A DNA stretch of 64,000 nt from assembly GCA_036785705.1 (NCBI GenBank), contig JAWUZG010000001.1:9920001-9984000 (forward strand), written 5' to 3'. The position numbers and the translations under genes are program-made. The notes beneath the pieces were generated by a model. It saw only the letters and a list, made by a program, of their open reading frames with translations, made no database searches and was not told the origin of the DNA. The DNA comes from Acanthornis magna. Lineage: Eukaryota; Chordata; Aves; Passeriformes; Acanthizidae. Position 1 is the first letter of the stretch. Every line of letters starts with the position of its first letter. Of this stretch, positions 13,501 through 28,500 are shown one piece after another.

Positions 13501-16500
13501 ATATACCAATGCATACTGTAATAGCTGATAAAATTAATAGAAAACCTAAGTGCCCAATCACTTGTCTGATCTCTGTCTTCCCACCTACATTTTGTCAAAT
13601 TAGCAACTCAAGATGAGGCAATGAGGCAGGCTTGAGGAGCTTGAAGATCCTGGGTCAGGAAGAGACAGACAACAACCAAAGGCACCACAGCACTTGTTTG
13701 CAGTATGACCACAACTTAGCCCATAGGAAAAAAAGAAGAAAAGAATCCTTACCTTGTACATGGCAAGAACTTACAGAAAATTTTGTTTAGCCCAGGATTT
13801 GGTAGTAAGGATTAATATATTCATCCTAAAACATGTATTACCATCATTTCAACACAACACATACCAGGCAATGTAACCACATCTTCTGCAAAAGGAACTG
13901 CTTGTTTGTTTCTGTTTCAGAAACCCGGAACTGTATAAATAACCTAACAATGCACTAAGTCATTTTACCTCATTAAAGGCCAAGGCAGCTGCGGTTTGTA
14001 CCTAACTGTGGAAATTTAGGCGTGGCTTATAACTAAGGACACTGCAGTCACTCCATGAAAATCTTTTCAAAACAAAGCTGTATCAACTTAGAAAAGGAAA
14101 GCACAATGCCTGTGCTGTAACAGTGTTATGCATAATTTGATGTGAAGAGGAAGTTGGGTTTATTCGACTTTTATAATCACTAAGTGATCATTACCAATCA
14201 CAGTATGTGATCTACAGAAAAGCTTCTCATCAAATCAAACGCAGCACACACAGAGACAGACCTCAAAATGAATAGTTGAAGAGTTTTAAACTAGGAAATT
14301 CAGTATAAATGAATCTTGTTACCTTAAGAAAGAATCTCTTATCTGTCCTAACAGGATTGTAGGAGGCAAGGTAAGCAGCTATTAGAAGAAATTTGGAGTA
14401 ATAAGGAAGTTCCACATGGGTATGTGCAGAAAGTCCTGTAAAATAAACAAATAGTTTAAGAGTTACCAAAACCCAGCCTGAACATCCACAAACTTCAAAT
14501 TAGACTTCCCTGCATTCTTTTCTTTCTCTCCTGCTCTACTGCTGTAACTAAATGAGTATGGCTACTTTCTCAGCCTCATTATCACAGACACAAAATCAGG
14601 GACGGGCCAAGGAGCAAGGCACAAAGCTACACAAAGCAAACATTTTGAAACCTTTTTGGCCTCATCTCAGCAACTGTACTTGAAGCATCAGAGATTCATA
14701 AATCTTCCTGAAAAAAATATAAATAATTCCAAGCTACTTTCATTTAAGGTATTTTTTCTGGCAAACAAGGCAGATGAAGAGATATATTTAAATACAATGG
14801 CAATTTGTTTCAAGAATCAACCTTTAGACTGTTCCAGGCCGATAAACAGCTTGTCCAGGAACAAGGCGGGCACGGGGAACAAAGAAGCAGTGCTGCGCTT
14901 CCGAAAAATAGCTCATCTAACAATTTTTAGCCGCTGTTCTATTTCCTACAGAAAATGTTTTAAAAATTTTAAACATGATACAGTTGACTTTGCCTCCTTG
15001 TACACTTAATTAAAATTTAAACATGTACATTAAAACCCACAAAAACTACAGTCTAGTGAATATTTGCTTTCCCTCTTTTGTACTTTTACTTTTTATTTTT
15101 ACCTTTAAAGTCCCCTGCTCTTGTTTTACACAGCTTATACATAAGAACAGATCATCAAACCACCTTAGTTCAGCTGTCTAACTACAGAAACCATGAGAGG
15201 GTCTCTCTCATGCCCTCTTTGCGTTTTTTACTTCAAGTTTCTTGCTCTGTATCACACCTGGACCCTTTATGCTTTAATCCACAAATATCAGCAAATAAAG
15301 ATCAAGGAATTAAACATGTTTAAAAGTTATGATTCAGGATCCACAGTATGGAGAGAAGCATCCTAGATGACAGTTAGTAATGATTTCCTCTCAAGTAAGC
15401 ATAAAATAGCAGTTTTAGTTTCATTTACAATTAAGAGATTCTCTTGTACTGCGTGCTAATTATTAAATGCAACACCAAATAAACTCTTACAGATGGAAAA
15501 TTTAGTTTAATACAAAAAAAAATCTGTTTTTTTTCTCCATTCTGGTCAGCCAATATTACATCACACACTGAACTATTTGATGATTCATGCCTTTATTACA
15601 GTTAGAATTTTATTTATTAGAATTTCTTTTTAGTCATGTTGCTATCAAATGCTGTTTAGCAACAAGACATTTTTTCCTACCACATGCACCCATGAAAATG
15701 CATTTTAAATGAAGTCTCCCTTCTTGGAGTTGTCAGGTGCAAAATATTTCATGATTATCTGGGAGGGAGTTTAATAAGAACACTGTGAATCAAACTGCTT
15801 TGGTCAAAAATGTTGAAAATTCACTGATCATAAAGCAAATACAGGAAACAATCTGATTATTGCATTTCTCTAAAAAAAATTTTTGTCATGATAAATAATA
15901 CAAAAAAGTGTTCCCAAACTACAAACCAAAAGACCATGACCAACTGACATCACCAGGAAAATATTTTAGTATTCTTCCTAAATTGTAAGTGAAGGCTGAC
16001 AAATATATTGAGATACAACTTTCCAGCCTGTCTAAAGTATAAAATCAACAAAGCTCTACTTGTCCAAGCAAAGAACAGAGAAAACACTTGCAATTCTGGC
16101 ATTTCTCTTTGCCAAGAAATCCAGAACAGGACAGGTGTTTTGTTTAGGAACATGCTACTTTCAGTGCAATATACCAGGCATAACATTCTCTTCTCCTCAC
16201 TTGGACAATTCTGTCAGTTGGCACACAGAGGTTTGACTATGAGGGGTCAGGCCATTCCTTACCCATTCTTATATAAGAAATACTGATGTAAAGAAGAGTG
16301 CTTTTACCTACAAAGGATCTTAGGAAATATTTCTCCCAGTATATATGATGGCGGAAAAAAAATCCTTTGCAGAACACAGTCTCAAAAATCCGTGATTACC
16401 CTGAACTGTAACTGAATGCTAACAGGTAGCCTTGTGTATATAGTTTCACTCGTGTTCTCAGATGACAGTGACCAAACCAAACTGAAAAGTACATTTCATG

Positions 16501-19500
16501 TTACAAGCCCCTACACAGTTACTGTGTTTGATACCTTTCAATTGCCCAGGCTCTCCACCATCCTGCTGTAAACGCTCCCACTGTGAGCTGAAAGACACAT
16601 AATGCAAATACATAATGATTAAGTATTTGTTAGTCTTTCAGAGAAAACTACCTGTTTGGTATATGTACTTTTTAATTTTGTGACACTGGCTAGGATACAG
16701 TTAGTGAGCGAGTAATTAAAAATACAAGGTCTTACTATCTTGCACGCAAGCTTTAATAATCTGCATACTATGTATTTGAAAAAAATAGCAAAAAATAATG
16801 TCAGATTAAGGTATAAAAGACCTAATTGTAAAATACCTATTTCTTCCCCTCCAACCACCACCAGTAAGCAAATATTCACAGCGCTCCAAGTTTCAAGAAC
16901 AATGCAGAATTGGATAAAAAGTAAAAACACTGATAGTTTTGATTCTTTTTAATCTGCTTAATAATTCTTTATGTTTGTGAGAACAATACTATCATTACCT
17001 CATAATGTAATTTTGAAGTCAATGGAAGTCATCAAGATGGATTATTCTGTCAGTGAAAAATGCCTCCAAGGAGTCTGGTGTTTTCCTAACTTCCCTTAAG
17101 CAATGACATTGCTAGAAATTTCATGTTTTGGACCATTTTGTATACCACAAGAGGATTAAAAAAATATAGGTTTGTTAAAGTAACTGTTTTGGCTTGTTTT
17201 TTTAAATACTTCATGAACAAGGTTTATCAGCCATAAGCCATAAAACTTATGATAACAGTGTAATGAGAGCTCATGTAATACTTAAATTACAATGAATGAC
17301 AAACCAACTCATCAATGAGTTAAGGTTTTATCCAATGTCTATTTTACAGGCAGAAAAAAAAAAGGTTCATTTTCCTTTCAGTTCAGGTAGCAAAACACCT
17401 GATAGCAAAGATGTATTGCTATAAATTACATGGTCAAGAAAAATCCAAAGTAATCATAGTTCTGTGGCCAGAAAAACTGATATAGTGACTTTAATTCCTC
17501 ATGCATTTACTGGTACACAAGAGTAAATCCTAGAACTGTTAGACAGAAAGCTGAAATTTCTAATAAAAATCAAGTCAAGCTCAAATTTATAAGAAAAGAA
17601 AACTGTAGAGGGAAATTACTTATTTGGAAACAACTATTTAGTTTCCAAGCTAAATAGTATCATAATCTTTTATTACAACCTAATTAGAACAGACAATTAC
17701 ACAATGTAAAAAGTCAGGAAGATCCCGAGTAGACTGTGTAATGAAGATCAATAATGAATATAATAAATATTTGAGCCAAACAGAAAAATGCTGCATTGTA
17801 CACAGTGAAGTCTACCTTGTACAAAGTAAAACCAATCTTCTTTTGAAGGAATGATCACATCGCTAAAACATTAGCAAAGACTTCTACTAACACACTCAGG
17901 TTGTGACCAGAATACCCTATGGCCTCAATGACATGCAAGGGAAAGAAATCAGTATGTTTTTATCAAGATAAAGAAATCAAGTAATACTGAATAATCTCTC
18001 TTTACATGGTGTAACATCAGAATCACTTATTTTGAAGGCAGAGAGAACATTAAACCTGAGCCAATTGTTACCACTGTGAATGAGCACCACCATCCTTTTT
18101 TCTAGCAGTCCAGCAGCTTACAAAATAAACAAGGAATTTAAGGCAGTACCAAGAGAAATAGCCATTAGCAGGACACCAGATTTTAATGCTGTCAAAAATG
18201 GCAATTCCACGTATGAAAAAATTTGGCCTTGGAAAAGAAAATAAGGGGTCAGAAAGCACAGTCAGCAAACAAAGCTAGCTCTATCAAACAAAGCTAAGAA
18301 ACACAGATACTCAAAATCTGTAATGTCTGAAGAATTTTTAAGCTTGCATGCATCCTTGGTACAGTGAGAATCTGCCAAGCTAACAAACACAGCAAAGTGT
18401 ATTATAAACTGTGTCTGTATATTCTGCTGATGGATTCCCATGCTTGGTACTTTCATACATTACAGAAAACGGATCTAGCATCAGTGAAATGGAGAACAAA
18501 ACCTGCTGCCACTTCTTTACTGATTGAATCTATTATATGCTACAAATACCATTTTGTTTAAATTTCCTCTTGAGATATGCTATTTCTAACAGTGTATGGC
18601 AAGAAAGAAATGCACACTAAAGAAAAAAGATTGCATCTAGCAAAAAAGAAACACTAGCCATGAAACATAATTGAGAAATACAGTGAGAGGAAGCTTGTTA
18701 AAAACAGCAACCTCAATAAAGCAAACAAGCCCATGCCCTCCAAATTACCTGGATATTTCCCGGAGATAAACAGTCTGCATTGCCTTCTTCAAATGAGGTT
18801 CAATATTTTTCCAGAGTTTACGGGTGTCACGTTCATTTGCTGCGCCAAGCCAGAATCAACTGTGTTAATAATGTTTAACTCATACAATACCAAAACTCAT
18901 CCCTGACACCTGAACAGTCACAGGCATGACACAGCCAAACACCCTGACTCTGACATGCTGTTTTAGGACAATGCACCATCACCACCCATCCAGCAAGCAC
19001 ATGCCTACCACTAAAGGCTGTTTCTCTATGACTATTCTGAGATAATCTGTATCAGTTTAATAGAACCTCTCCTCTTGGCCTTGACAGAGAAATAACTTAA
19101 CCCATTACTTTGTAGAAGTCCTCATGGCCGAGTGAAGAGAAAGATTTATAGAAGGGGAGAAATTTTTCAGGGTATTTCCATCTTTGTTTCCTAAAAAAAC
19201 ACCACCAAATATCACCTACGGCTTCTGCTGCAAGTGCTGCAAGATTTCTGCAAGACTGGGTGTGACTGGAATAAGCAATACTGTGGTGACCTGAGAAACC
19301 ACTGTCACCACACCACAAGGATCAAAGTCTTCACCAAAACCCACTGAACAGCACCTGCTCTCTCATACACCTGCTCAAATTAAAGACACAGCCTTACCTT
19401 CCCCTCTGACCACTGGTTCGCAGTATTTAGAAAAATTGAGTGCTGCCTACAGAAAGCAAAAAATAGAACATATTAAAGTAGTATCTACCTGATCCAGCTA

Positions 19501-22500
19501 CAGAGTAGCAGGGTAATTAATTCCTTCGCGAAACCACCAAATTCTTTTTCAGTCAATAATTATTCCACTTGCTTACAAACATTATACTGTAAAACATGGC
19601 AACGTTTCTGTCTATCACAGGTTACGTGGCTTTGAGCTCAGCAAGATCTGTTTACTGTACTCAGGAGGCTGTGTTTTTTGTTTTGTTTTTTTTTGAAGTT
19701 AACAGAACAATTTAACATTATAAATGCAGTAAAAATGTTTTAATGAACTTTTTTTACTCCCTTCACTTTCAGATAGAACTTTCCATTCCAGAAAAAGTTC
19801 AGCACACTTACACACAAGCAGAAATTATTTATTTAAAAAAAATCAATCAACCAACCAAACACAAAAAAACCTCGCAGCACATTTCATATTCAAACGAACT
19901 CTTATTGCCTAAGGTAAAATAAAGAAATTTTTGACAGTACTATAATCTAGACTTCTTTCTAAAATGTTTAAATCAGTATCACATATATTTTTGTAAAATA
20001 GCAATCCTCAGATTTCATTATCTTTTTGTCCTACTGCACTTTAATAAATCTCTGTGCTAATATACAAAACTCAATGCAGTTCCATATAAACTTCCATATA
20101 TAAATCCAATAAAATTTCAAGATGTATTATTAATAATCACACATAATAGTATACACATTTAGAGTCTGTATTAGACACTAAGGAGTTCAGAAGCCTACAC
20201 TCAGTTGTATGTGTCTGTCACTATCTTCTATGGAAGAGACTTGTCAACCACATAAAGAATTCAGGGTCTAATCACATAAATATTTTCATCATATTGGTAT
20301 TTCACACACAAGTAAACAGTGCATCTAAAGCTCATGAAATTCTCATAAGCAGAGCCACTCAAGTACATGTCTGCAAGAGCTGTGACCCTGGTTTCTATTT
20401 CTGTCTCCAGCAATCTCATTTAAATATAAAACCTGCATGGTTACCAGATAAGTTCAGTTGAAATTTAGCAACATGTTCCTGAGGGAAATGGAGGCAGAAT
20501 CATTCAGGTCATCTTTCTAGCACCGATTTGTTCGCTGATCACGGCAAACTTGTAAAACTTCCTTGTATACAGCATAGTTATTTAAATAATAATTGGATAA
20601 GCGAATGTTTGTTATTGTTATTAAGCTTTTCTTATGCAAAGGTCACCATCAAGAAACTTAATTTTCTTCTGTTAAGTTTGTTTACTATTACATGCTTCAA
20701 TTGATATATGGTTAAAACTCCTTTTTCCAAATACTTTCAATGTATTACCAGAAAACTACACAACACTGGAAGCCCTTTACAGCCATCAAAACGACTGCAA
20801 CCTTTGTTACGGATTTTTAGGGCAACCGCATTTTGAGCTAACACATTCTTAAGAGGGAAAATTTACACTATATACAAGGAAGACTTTTTTACCATGAAGG
20901 TGGTGAGACAATGAAACAGGCTGCCAGAAAAACTGTGGATGCCCCATTCCTGGAAGTGTTGAAGGCCAGGCTGGATGGGGCTTTGAGCAACCTGGTCCAG
21001 TGAAGATGTCCTTGCCCATGGCAGGGGAGTTGGAACAAGATGATCTTTAAGGTCCCTTCCAATCCAAATCATTCCGTATTCTCTGATTTTCTCTTTGTCT
21101 CAATATTCAACAATAAATCTAGACTTTCAGAGCCCATTTGGCAAAAGACACCCCAAAACAAAGCAGCAACTCTAAAGAAGCTCAGCTCACCAGATGTCGA
21201 AGTTCTTTAAGGTCCCTACAAACCATGTAGAAGACACCCAGCAAAATATTGATATATGCAGCATAGAAATCTGCAGAATATTCTGGGGGATGATTCTGAG
21301 ACAAGATCTTCTGCAGATGTCCTGTTTAAACAAAAATATATTTTGCGTGTTTAAAGCCAACTTAACAAACAGATCACATTTGAGGAAAAGCAAAACAATA
21401 ATCATAGCTAAATAAACCCCCAAAAAAATCCAGCAAAACCTATACTGATTTAAAGAACCAGCAAATGTAATGGAATCCAACATTACTCTGAGATGTCTGG
21501 CAAATGGAAAAAGACAAGACCTTTAGAGGTTGTGTGAATGCAGACTTTTACAGTCCAGTAGCTATTACACATTCTGAGCTCTGTAAAAGGCACACCGACA
21601 AACATGAAAAAAACTTTTAAATGTCCTTTGGCAAAGTGTTACACAATCCCTGAAAAGCAGATTAAAAATTAGTTTACCTATGCTGTAATCAGGAAAATAC
21701 ATGGTGAATGGCTCAAAGCATCCAACGTTTGGACGGAACAGCTCCCACACTATTTCACTGAGCAGGACAACTGTCACATTGCTGTCAGTCTACACGAGGA
21801 AGAGGAAAAAGCTCAATGAGAGAGTGACAGGCAGAGAAATAACAAAATAACAGTGCATGTTAGAACATCAATGAGAAAAATTATTATTGTGACTTTTCTG
21901 TTTCACAAAAATCATTGAATTTACAGTTTATTACTATGCTAGTAATTTGTATTAAAGCTTCAGCTGGCCTAATCAAGCAGCTCATACATTTGCAAATCTT
22001 CATAATTATATTTCTCTCCAATCCTTGCCACTTCACTGACATGTAAGCTTTGTGGGGTGATACACAATACCAAGTAGATTCCACCCCAAAATGAAGAGAA
22101 CATTTTACTTTGATAATTAAACACAGACTTTCAGAGCAAACAGAAAAAGTTAAAAAGCAAAGAGAAATCTCAGTGCTTCTGGAACCAAGCTATCTTGTAC
22201 TTTATTTTAAAGGCAATCTTGTCTTCAAAAACAAATACACACATCTTAAACCAAAAACATGTTACCTGTTTACTCTTCCAACTCTTTTACTAGTTAACAA
22301 CAATGGGGCTGTTCATAGTAACATATTCTTTTTAACCAAGCTTTTATTGACAAAATATCCACCTCAGGTTGGATGTTTTGGTCAGTAGGTAACAAAACCC
22401 TTCATATAAAAACCATATTCCTTATTTTGGTCACCCTTCAAAATATCAGCTACTTAACACAAACCTAAAACTATCTGTGAAGATGATATGTCATCCTCCC

Positions 22501-25500
22501 TCTTTGCAAGGTTTTTGCAACCATACTAAAAATTCTGCATAACAAAAGATGCTTTTTAAACATGGTTCTTCAAGAAAGATTTGAAATTTGAAATTCAAAT
22601 TTGAAAACTATTCAGGCACCTCCATGAAGCAAAAGGAAGGAAACTGATTGAATTGACAGTGCTGTGAATATGAGCTGTGAATGACTTGAAAGAAGTTTAA
22701 ATGTTACTCCCTTCCCTGAAATTTAGTGAGAATCTTCTTTTTATACTTACTTTTCCCACTTCTTGGTGAAGTGGCACCCACCCACATTCTTTACTGTTTC
22801 TTCTTCCTTTGTTTTTAGGGAACTTAAGTATTTTTTCCCTTTCAACAAGAAAGCATCTTTCTGTAGATTTCTTCCAGTTGTTTTCCTCTCCCAGATCTCC
22901 TAATGTTCCAACTGACAGAAGTACTAAGGTATGTTCAGTTCACTTCCTGACTGATCATCCAATATGAAGAACTTCAGTACTTCCTACCACGATCCTCAGA
23001 GAAATCAAGCATCCAACGACCTATTCTTGAGCAGCGACCCTCCAGTCCCATGAAATCCTTCACTACTAATGGAGTTTCTGGTCTCCTTTCACTCCAGGAA
23101 ACGAAGAGATGCAGCAGATTTGCACCTACAATATTGCTCTGCAACATCAGCTGCACAACTGTTTTAGAAACCCTCAGTATAATCCAGAATTTAAGCAACT
23201 GGAATATCAGCATTCAAGAAAACTGACAAACTTATCTGGAGGTTACTTTTGAATTTCAGAGTGTTCCTCTGGCATAATTAAGTCTTAGTTTATGGGGTTT
23301 TGATCCCTGAACAGCAATTATAGACCTAAGCTTGCCTCCTTTCTCTGCAGAACAGGTTGTTTCTGCTTCAGGAGCAGCATAGTCCAAAACATGGGCAGAA
23401 CAGACAAAAAGAGACTGAAAACGCACCAGCTGTCAGGATTAAGAACACAGCTGTGAATCAGTCTTCATTCAGTAGAGAAATCAATGTGACCAGAAGATTA
23501 AGAGCACCACACAAAAGCTTTGAGATAACAAGTATAATTTCAGCTATTTACATGTTCAGACATTTCAAAGTACCAGCAACTTCTGGCTTTGTCTTCAGTT
23601 TCTTTTCAGGGAATGTACCATTTTTCCTTATTTCAAGGCAAAAGCTTTGATGCTTCAGAAGTGAGAAAGGAAAGCACACAGTGGTTTTCTCCAATCAGAA
23701 ACTTACTGCAGCACAATTCCAGAAGTGTGAGAGAACTCTCTACCACGTCAAAGCACATTCACAGCTGCTGAGCTATGCATCTCCAGCCAAATTAAATAGC
23801 TGGCAGTCTCCTGAAAAATCTCATTCTTAAAAACAGAAATAATCTAGAAAAGACAGCTATATATCTGACACAAGCTTCCAAAGAATCTATAACACATCAG
23901 ATACTGTAAATAAGCTACCATTCACCAAAATTAAAAAAAAAAAAATTAGAGAGTCTAATAAAAGTTTCCCAGTGTTCAAACTCTAGTTTGGTTTCTAGTT
24001 TTGACCACTGGTTGGGGGGGGGGGTAAGGGTTAATTTTGCAAATTTTCATATTTAAAGACTCACTTATCTTGATCTGTGAGCACAGATGTACAAATACCA
24101 TATGTTCAGTTACTTTCAATATGCAGGACCACATAAGTTAATTTCTTTCCAGACACTTACCAACTCTTGAAGTCTAAGAAATGCTGGCAGGATGTTTGCT
24201 TCCATTTCCCTCAGTTGTTCTGCTCTATCCAGTACCTTTTAACAAAATATTGATATTATATAGACAATGTGGACTTCCACTCTCACATGGACTTAAAATT
24301 AATTCTTAGCTGCTGGAAACTGAATTGGAGAGATAATTGCTTCACATGTACTTCCAGGAAGCCCAAGCAGCTCTGCATTATTATTATTGAATTATTATTC
24401 AAGTCCAGTCAGGAATATCACAACAAAGTCATGATATCCTTAACAACCACTGAAACCTGCATTTTTTCCCAAAATTCTTCTTATTTTTCAAAATTACACG
24501 TAGAGTAGTAGCACTGTAATGACATGCTTACTCTAGAAGAGCTATCTTTTCTCATTATGAAATCATTTTTCATCATGAAAAATAGCTGATATTTTTTAAA
24601 AAATTAGCTATCATCTGGAATTCACTGAACTGATCTTTGAGAGAAACTTTTCTTGCCATAGTTTGCAGCCTAGAAATCTACACGATTTATTGTATGCAAG
24701 CCCCACACAGCAGTAACAGGTATGTAGTATATGTACAGCTTAAACAAGGAACATCTTAAGCAAACAACGTTTTGTAATCTAGAGAATAAAAACAGAAGCA
24801 TGAAGACATGCACGGTTATCCTTTGGTAAAAAAGTGTGTATTCCCAGTAAACTTAAAATCTTGACAAGAGTGAAGAAAAAGAATACAAACACATTTCTTT
24901 TGTGGTTTATTTACTACTTGCAATATAAATCCAAATCCTGAAGTTGATCACTTCTTTTGAATTATTGCTCTTAAGATAAAAACTATAGCTCCTTAGAAAA
25001 TTATATTTTCTATCCTATTACATATCTTCTCTCCACCAAAATCTTATTACAGTTATCAGTTCTGTTGCCCACAATAAGGAAAAGTATTTTATGAGGACAA
25101 TCAAACATTTTCTGAAAAAATTATTTCAAAATCCTTCCATACAAACCTGAAAGAACTATCTCTGCCTCAACAGCTCACATTTCTTGGGAACTTGTCTAAA
25201 ACTACAATCTATGATTTTATATTGGTATCTGCATTTGGTTCATGTAACAAATTACTTCAGGAACGAAGACTGCTTTACACTGCAGACCAAATAGAGGCTA
25301 CATATTTTTACTAATAAAATATTGTTTATTGGACCCAGTGACATGCAGCTACCAAACACAAAGCTTTAAGGTCTTGATCTAAGCAGTAGCACTTTTTAGT
25401 TAAATGGGAAACAAACCACAGCTTCTACTTACAACAGAAAAAACACTGTGACCCTGGCTTGTGGAAAATACCAAGTGGTTCACACAACAGTCTTCCCCCA

Positions 25501-28500
25501 AGTCTGTAAAACTACCCCTTATTGTTTAGTGTCCATACAGACTTGTCACTCTTCAATTTTTTTTAAAAAACTATACTTTCTAAAACTGGCTGCTCACATT
25601 AAAAAAAGTAGCTTGATACTACTGTAAAATGCTAAATATTGTAAAGGTATGAATGACTACAAGTTATATCTGCTCCAATTTTATCAGGTGGTTAAGAACA
25701 ATAAATTCATTTTTCATAAGTAATAATAAACATTCAGAGCCTATGCTTGGGTTAAGAGAAACTTGAAAGTAAACATTTATCTTGATTCACTGTGAGTTAA
25801 TTGAGCTGAAACATTACATTATTTACTACTGAAATGGAATAGAGTAAGTCAGTATTACCAGTTTATGTTACCAGCATTCTGGTCTTCATCAGTCTCAATT
25901 TAAACTGCTCTACAATAAATCCAGATGACACAGGCTAATAAACATGAATTGATTTCTCCCATTCCTGTCTGTTCCCATGCAGAATGTAACTGAAATACTA
26001 ATTCAATACTTAATTCTTCTGATGCAACAACTATTTTCATTATACAATTGAACCTTTGCAGTTATTTAATGCTTTATTTTCTTCTGATGCAACAACTATT
26101 TTCATTATACAATTGAACCTTTGTAGTTATTTAATGCTTTATTTTCTACAACCACTGTTCAAGAACTTTCTAATTTTCTGAGCAATGCCACTTTTCATAG
26201 AATACATGAAGAATTCTTTACTGATGTAGAACAGTTCTTAATCCAAATACTCATCTGAAAGTAAAACTTTATTGTAAGAAGTATTTTGCCAAATTCAGTG
26301 GAGGTTATTAGAGAGAGAAATTTTGTGCTTATGGAATTACTGAAGAATGTCAATACCACTTTTGTGACAGTAATCTAAACTACTTGTCTATTTATAACTT
26401 TTTATCTGTTTTAAGTGTTCGTACATTATTTTCTTCATTCCATTTTTAATAAATATGTCAAATTTATTAACCTTGTGACCTACAGGAAACTATGAGATAG
26501 TACTGTTTCCACTAAACATGATATGAAGTTATTTAACTCAGTGGCTAAGTATTTTTAAATGGAAATAAAACTTATTTAACTATAACCTGTGAAATAGAAT
26601 GAAGAATGTTCAGTATAATTATGAACTTCTTGTTTGACTGCAAAAAACCCCCAAAGCAGTACCAGCACATTGAGAGTTTAATGGCCCTGGGTAATCATTC
26701 TGCGTGTTTCTCACAGCAATCAATCAATCTTAACCACGTTCTTGTTTTCTTGAATAATCAATTTCAACTCTTTTAAAAACACCCTTAACTCCTACCGCTG
26801 GCCTGAAACGTCAGTCTATGTGTTTTGCAGGTCCGCTATATATACGCACATTTACACATCACTAATACTATAGCCTTCATATTGTCCTTTCATCAGACCT
26901 CTCGTATGACTGAAATTTGTTTCCATGCTCATCTCTCAGCATGATAAATGCTGTTAGAGATGTCTGCAAATTTTGACTCCTTTATATAGTTAGGATTATC
27001 ACAGTAAAGAAAAAACAAATACCTAAAACAAATTTAGTGTTCTAGTACTACACTGATTCAATCATTCCTGCAACCCAAATTCTGATTATTTTTCCTGCAA
27101 TTTGCTGTTTATTCCACTTCAGCATATAAACAATTTTTTCATTGCAGTCTTTTTTTTCCATCTTAATTTTAAAACTACAGATCCTGTCTCAGAGGGCCAC
27201 AAGTGTAGCTGAAGATGTAAGACCTCAAACATACTTTTACAGAGGAACTCATGCATTTTAGTTCCTTATTATTATCCTTAAGCTCTATTTTAGCCAACCT
27301 AGCCTTGTCATTTGCATACTCCATATTGCCTTCTGACCTATTCCCCACTTCTGCTTTCTCATTTGTGAGGCTATTCTCACAAAGAAACAGATAAGCATGA
27401 CTTGCCAATAATAAAACAAGTAACAGGCTCTCTATATGTGAAGAATTTGTAACACTATTACATCCCCAATTTAAATGTGTGGTATAATTTACGTTAGTAG
27501 TTATGCTATACAGCTTTTGTGTAGGAAAAACTCTAAAACCAGGAAAAACAGAGAACCTCACCTAAAGCCTGTAAACCAACAGAAAAAAATCTGTCAGGTT
27601 CTGAATGAGGTCTACACAGAAATTTTGTGCAAACTGCTCTATAAGGCACACGTTTCACATACAAATTATCCATAGCGATTATTTACACCCTCTTAGCAGG
27701 AATGGCACTGGACATTAAAATGAAATTACTTACAATATATACAGTTTGATCTTGAAGCTCTCTACTCGCCACAGCTTGTTTAAACAGCCGAACAAAGTCA
27801 TTGAAAGTATCACAGTGCACAGGAGAGGCATGTTCTGTGTCCGAAGGACAGCTTTGCAACTGGATGAGAATTTCTTCTAAAAGAAGTCGTGATGTAAAGT
27901 ATTCCACACAATTCACAAACACATGAGGAAGCTGAAAAGAACAAGAAAAATGATACAACTGTATTTGGCTTTTTCAGTGTAAATAGTTTTCTCCTCCATG
28001 AGAGAATGAAAGAAACCATACTCTGCCAACAGAATATAGAGCAAAAACCAAAAAACTTGTCAAAAAAAAAAAGGATCAATTATATACGTAGTCAAAATAT
28101 TATGTATCACAAAATGAAGAGAGAGCGGATGAATCTTCAATGGAACAGTGTACCTTCTAACTATGTTTAAAAACTGAAACACAATGCATCTTTTAACTGT
28201 GATGAAAAATTGTGAGCAATACATAAAAAGAAAACCAAATAGCATTTAATTCAAAGAAATTTGGACAATTGTAAGACATTACAGTATCATAAAATGGTTC
28301 ATTACAAATTACAGTGTCTAGTTAACACAGACATCTCAAACGCAGATTACAAAGAAAGTAATCTAGGAGCACACTCCCCAGAATTTCTCTGAATGTTTTT
28401 GTCATTCAATGCACACAAATGATGAAATGTAAGCTTCTATATCAGATTCATGTGATCAGCATGATTGTGCAGAACATTTTTAGAAAACCAGATCTTTTCA

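Noticed and set aside
20863..21072. 69-codon minus-strand frame
   Set aside because: It is the reverse strand of the CR1 3' end.
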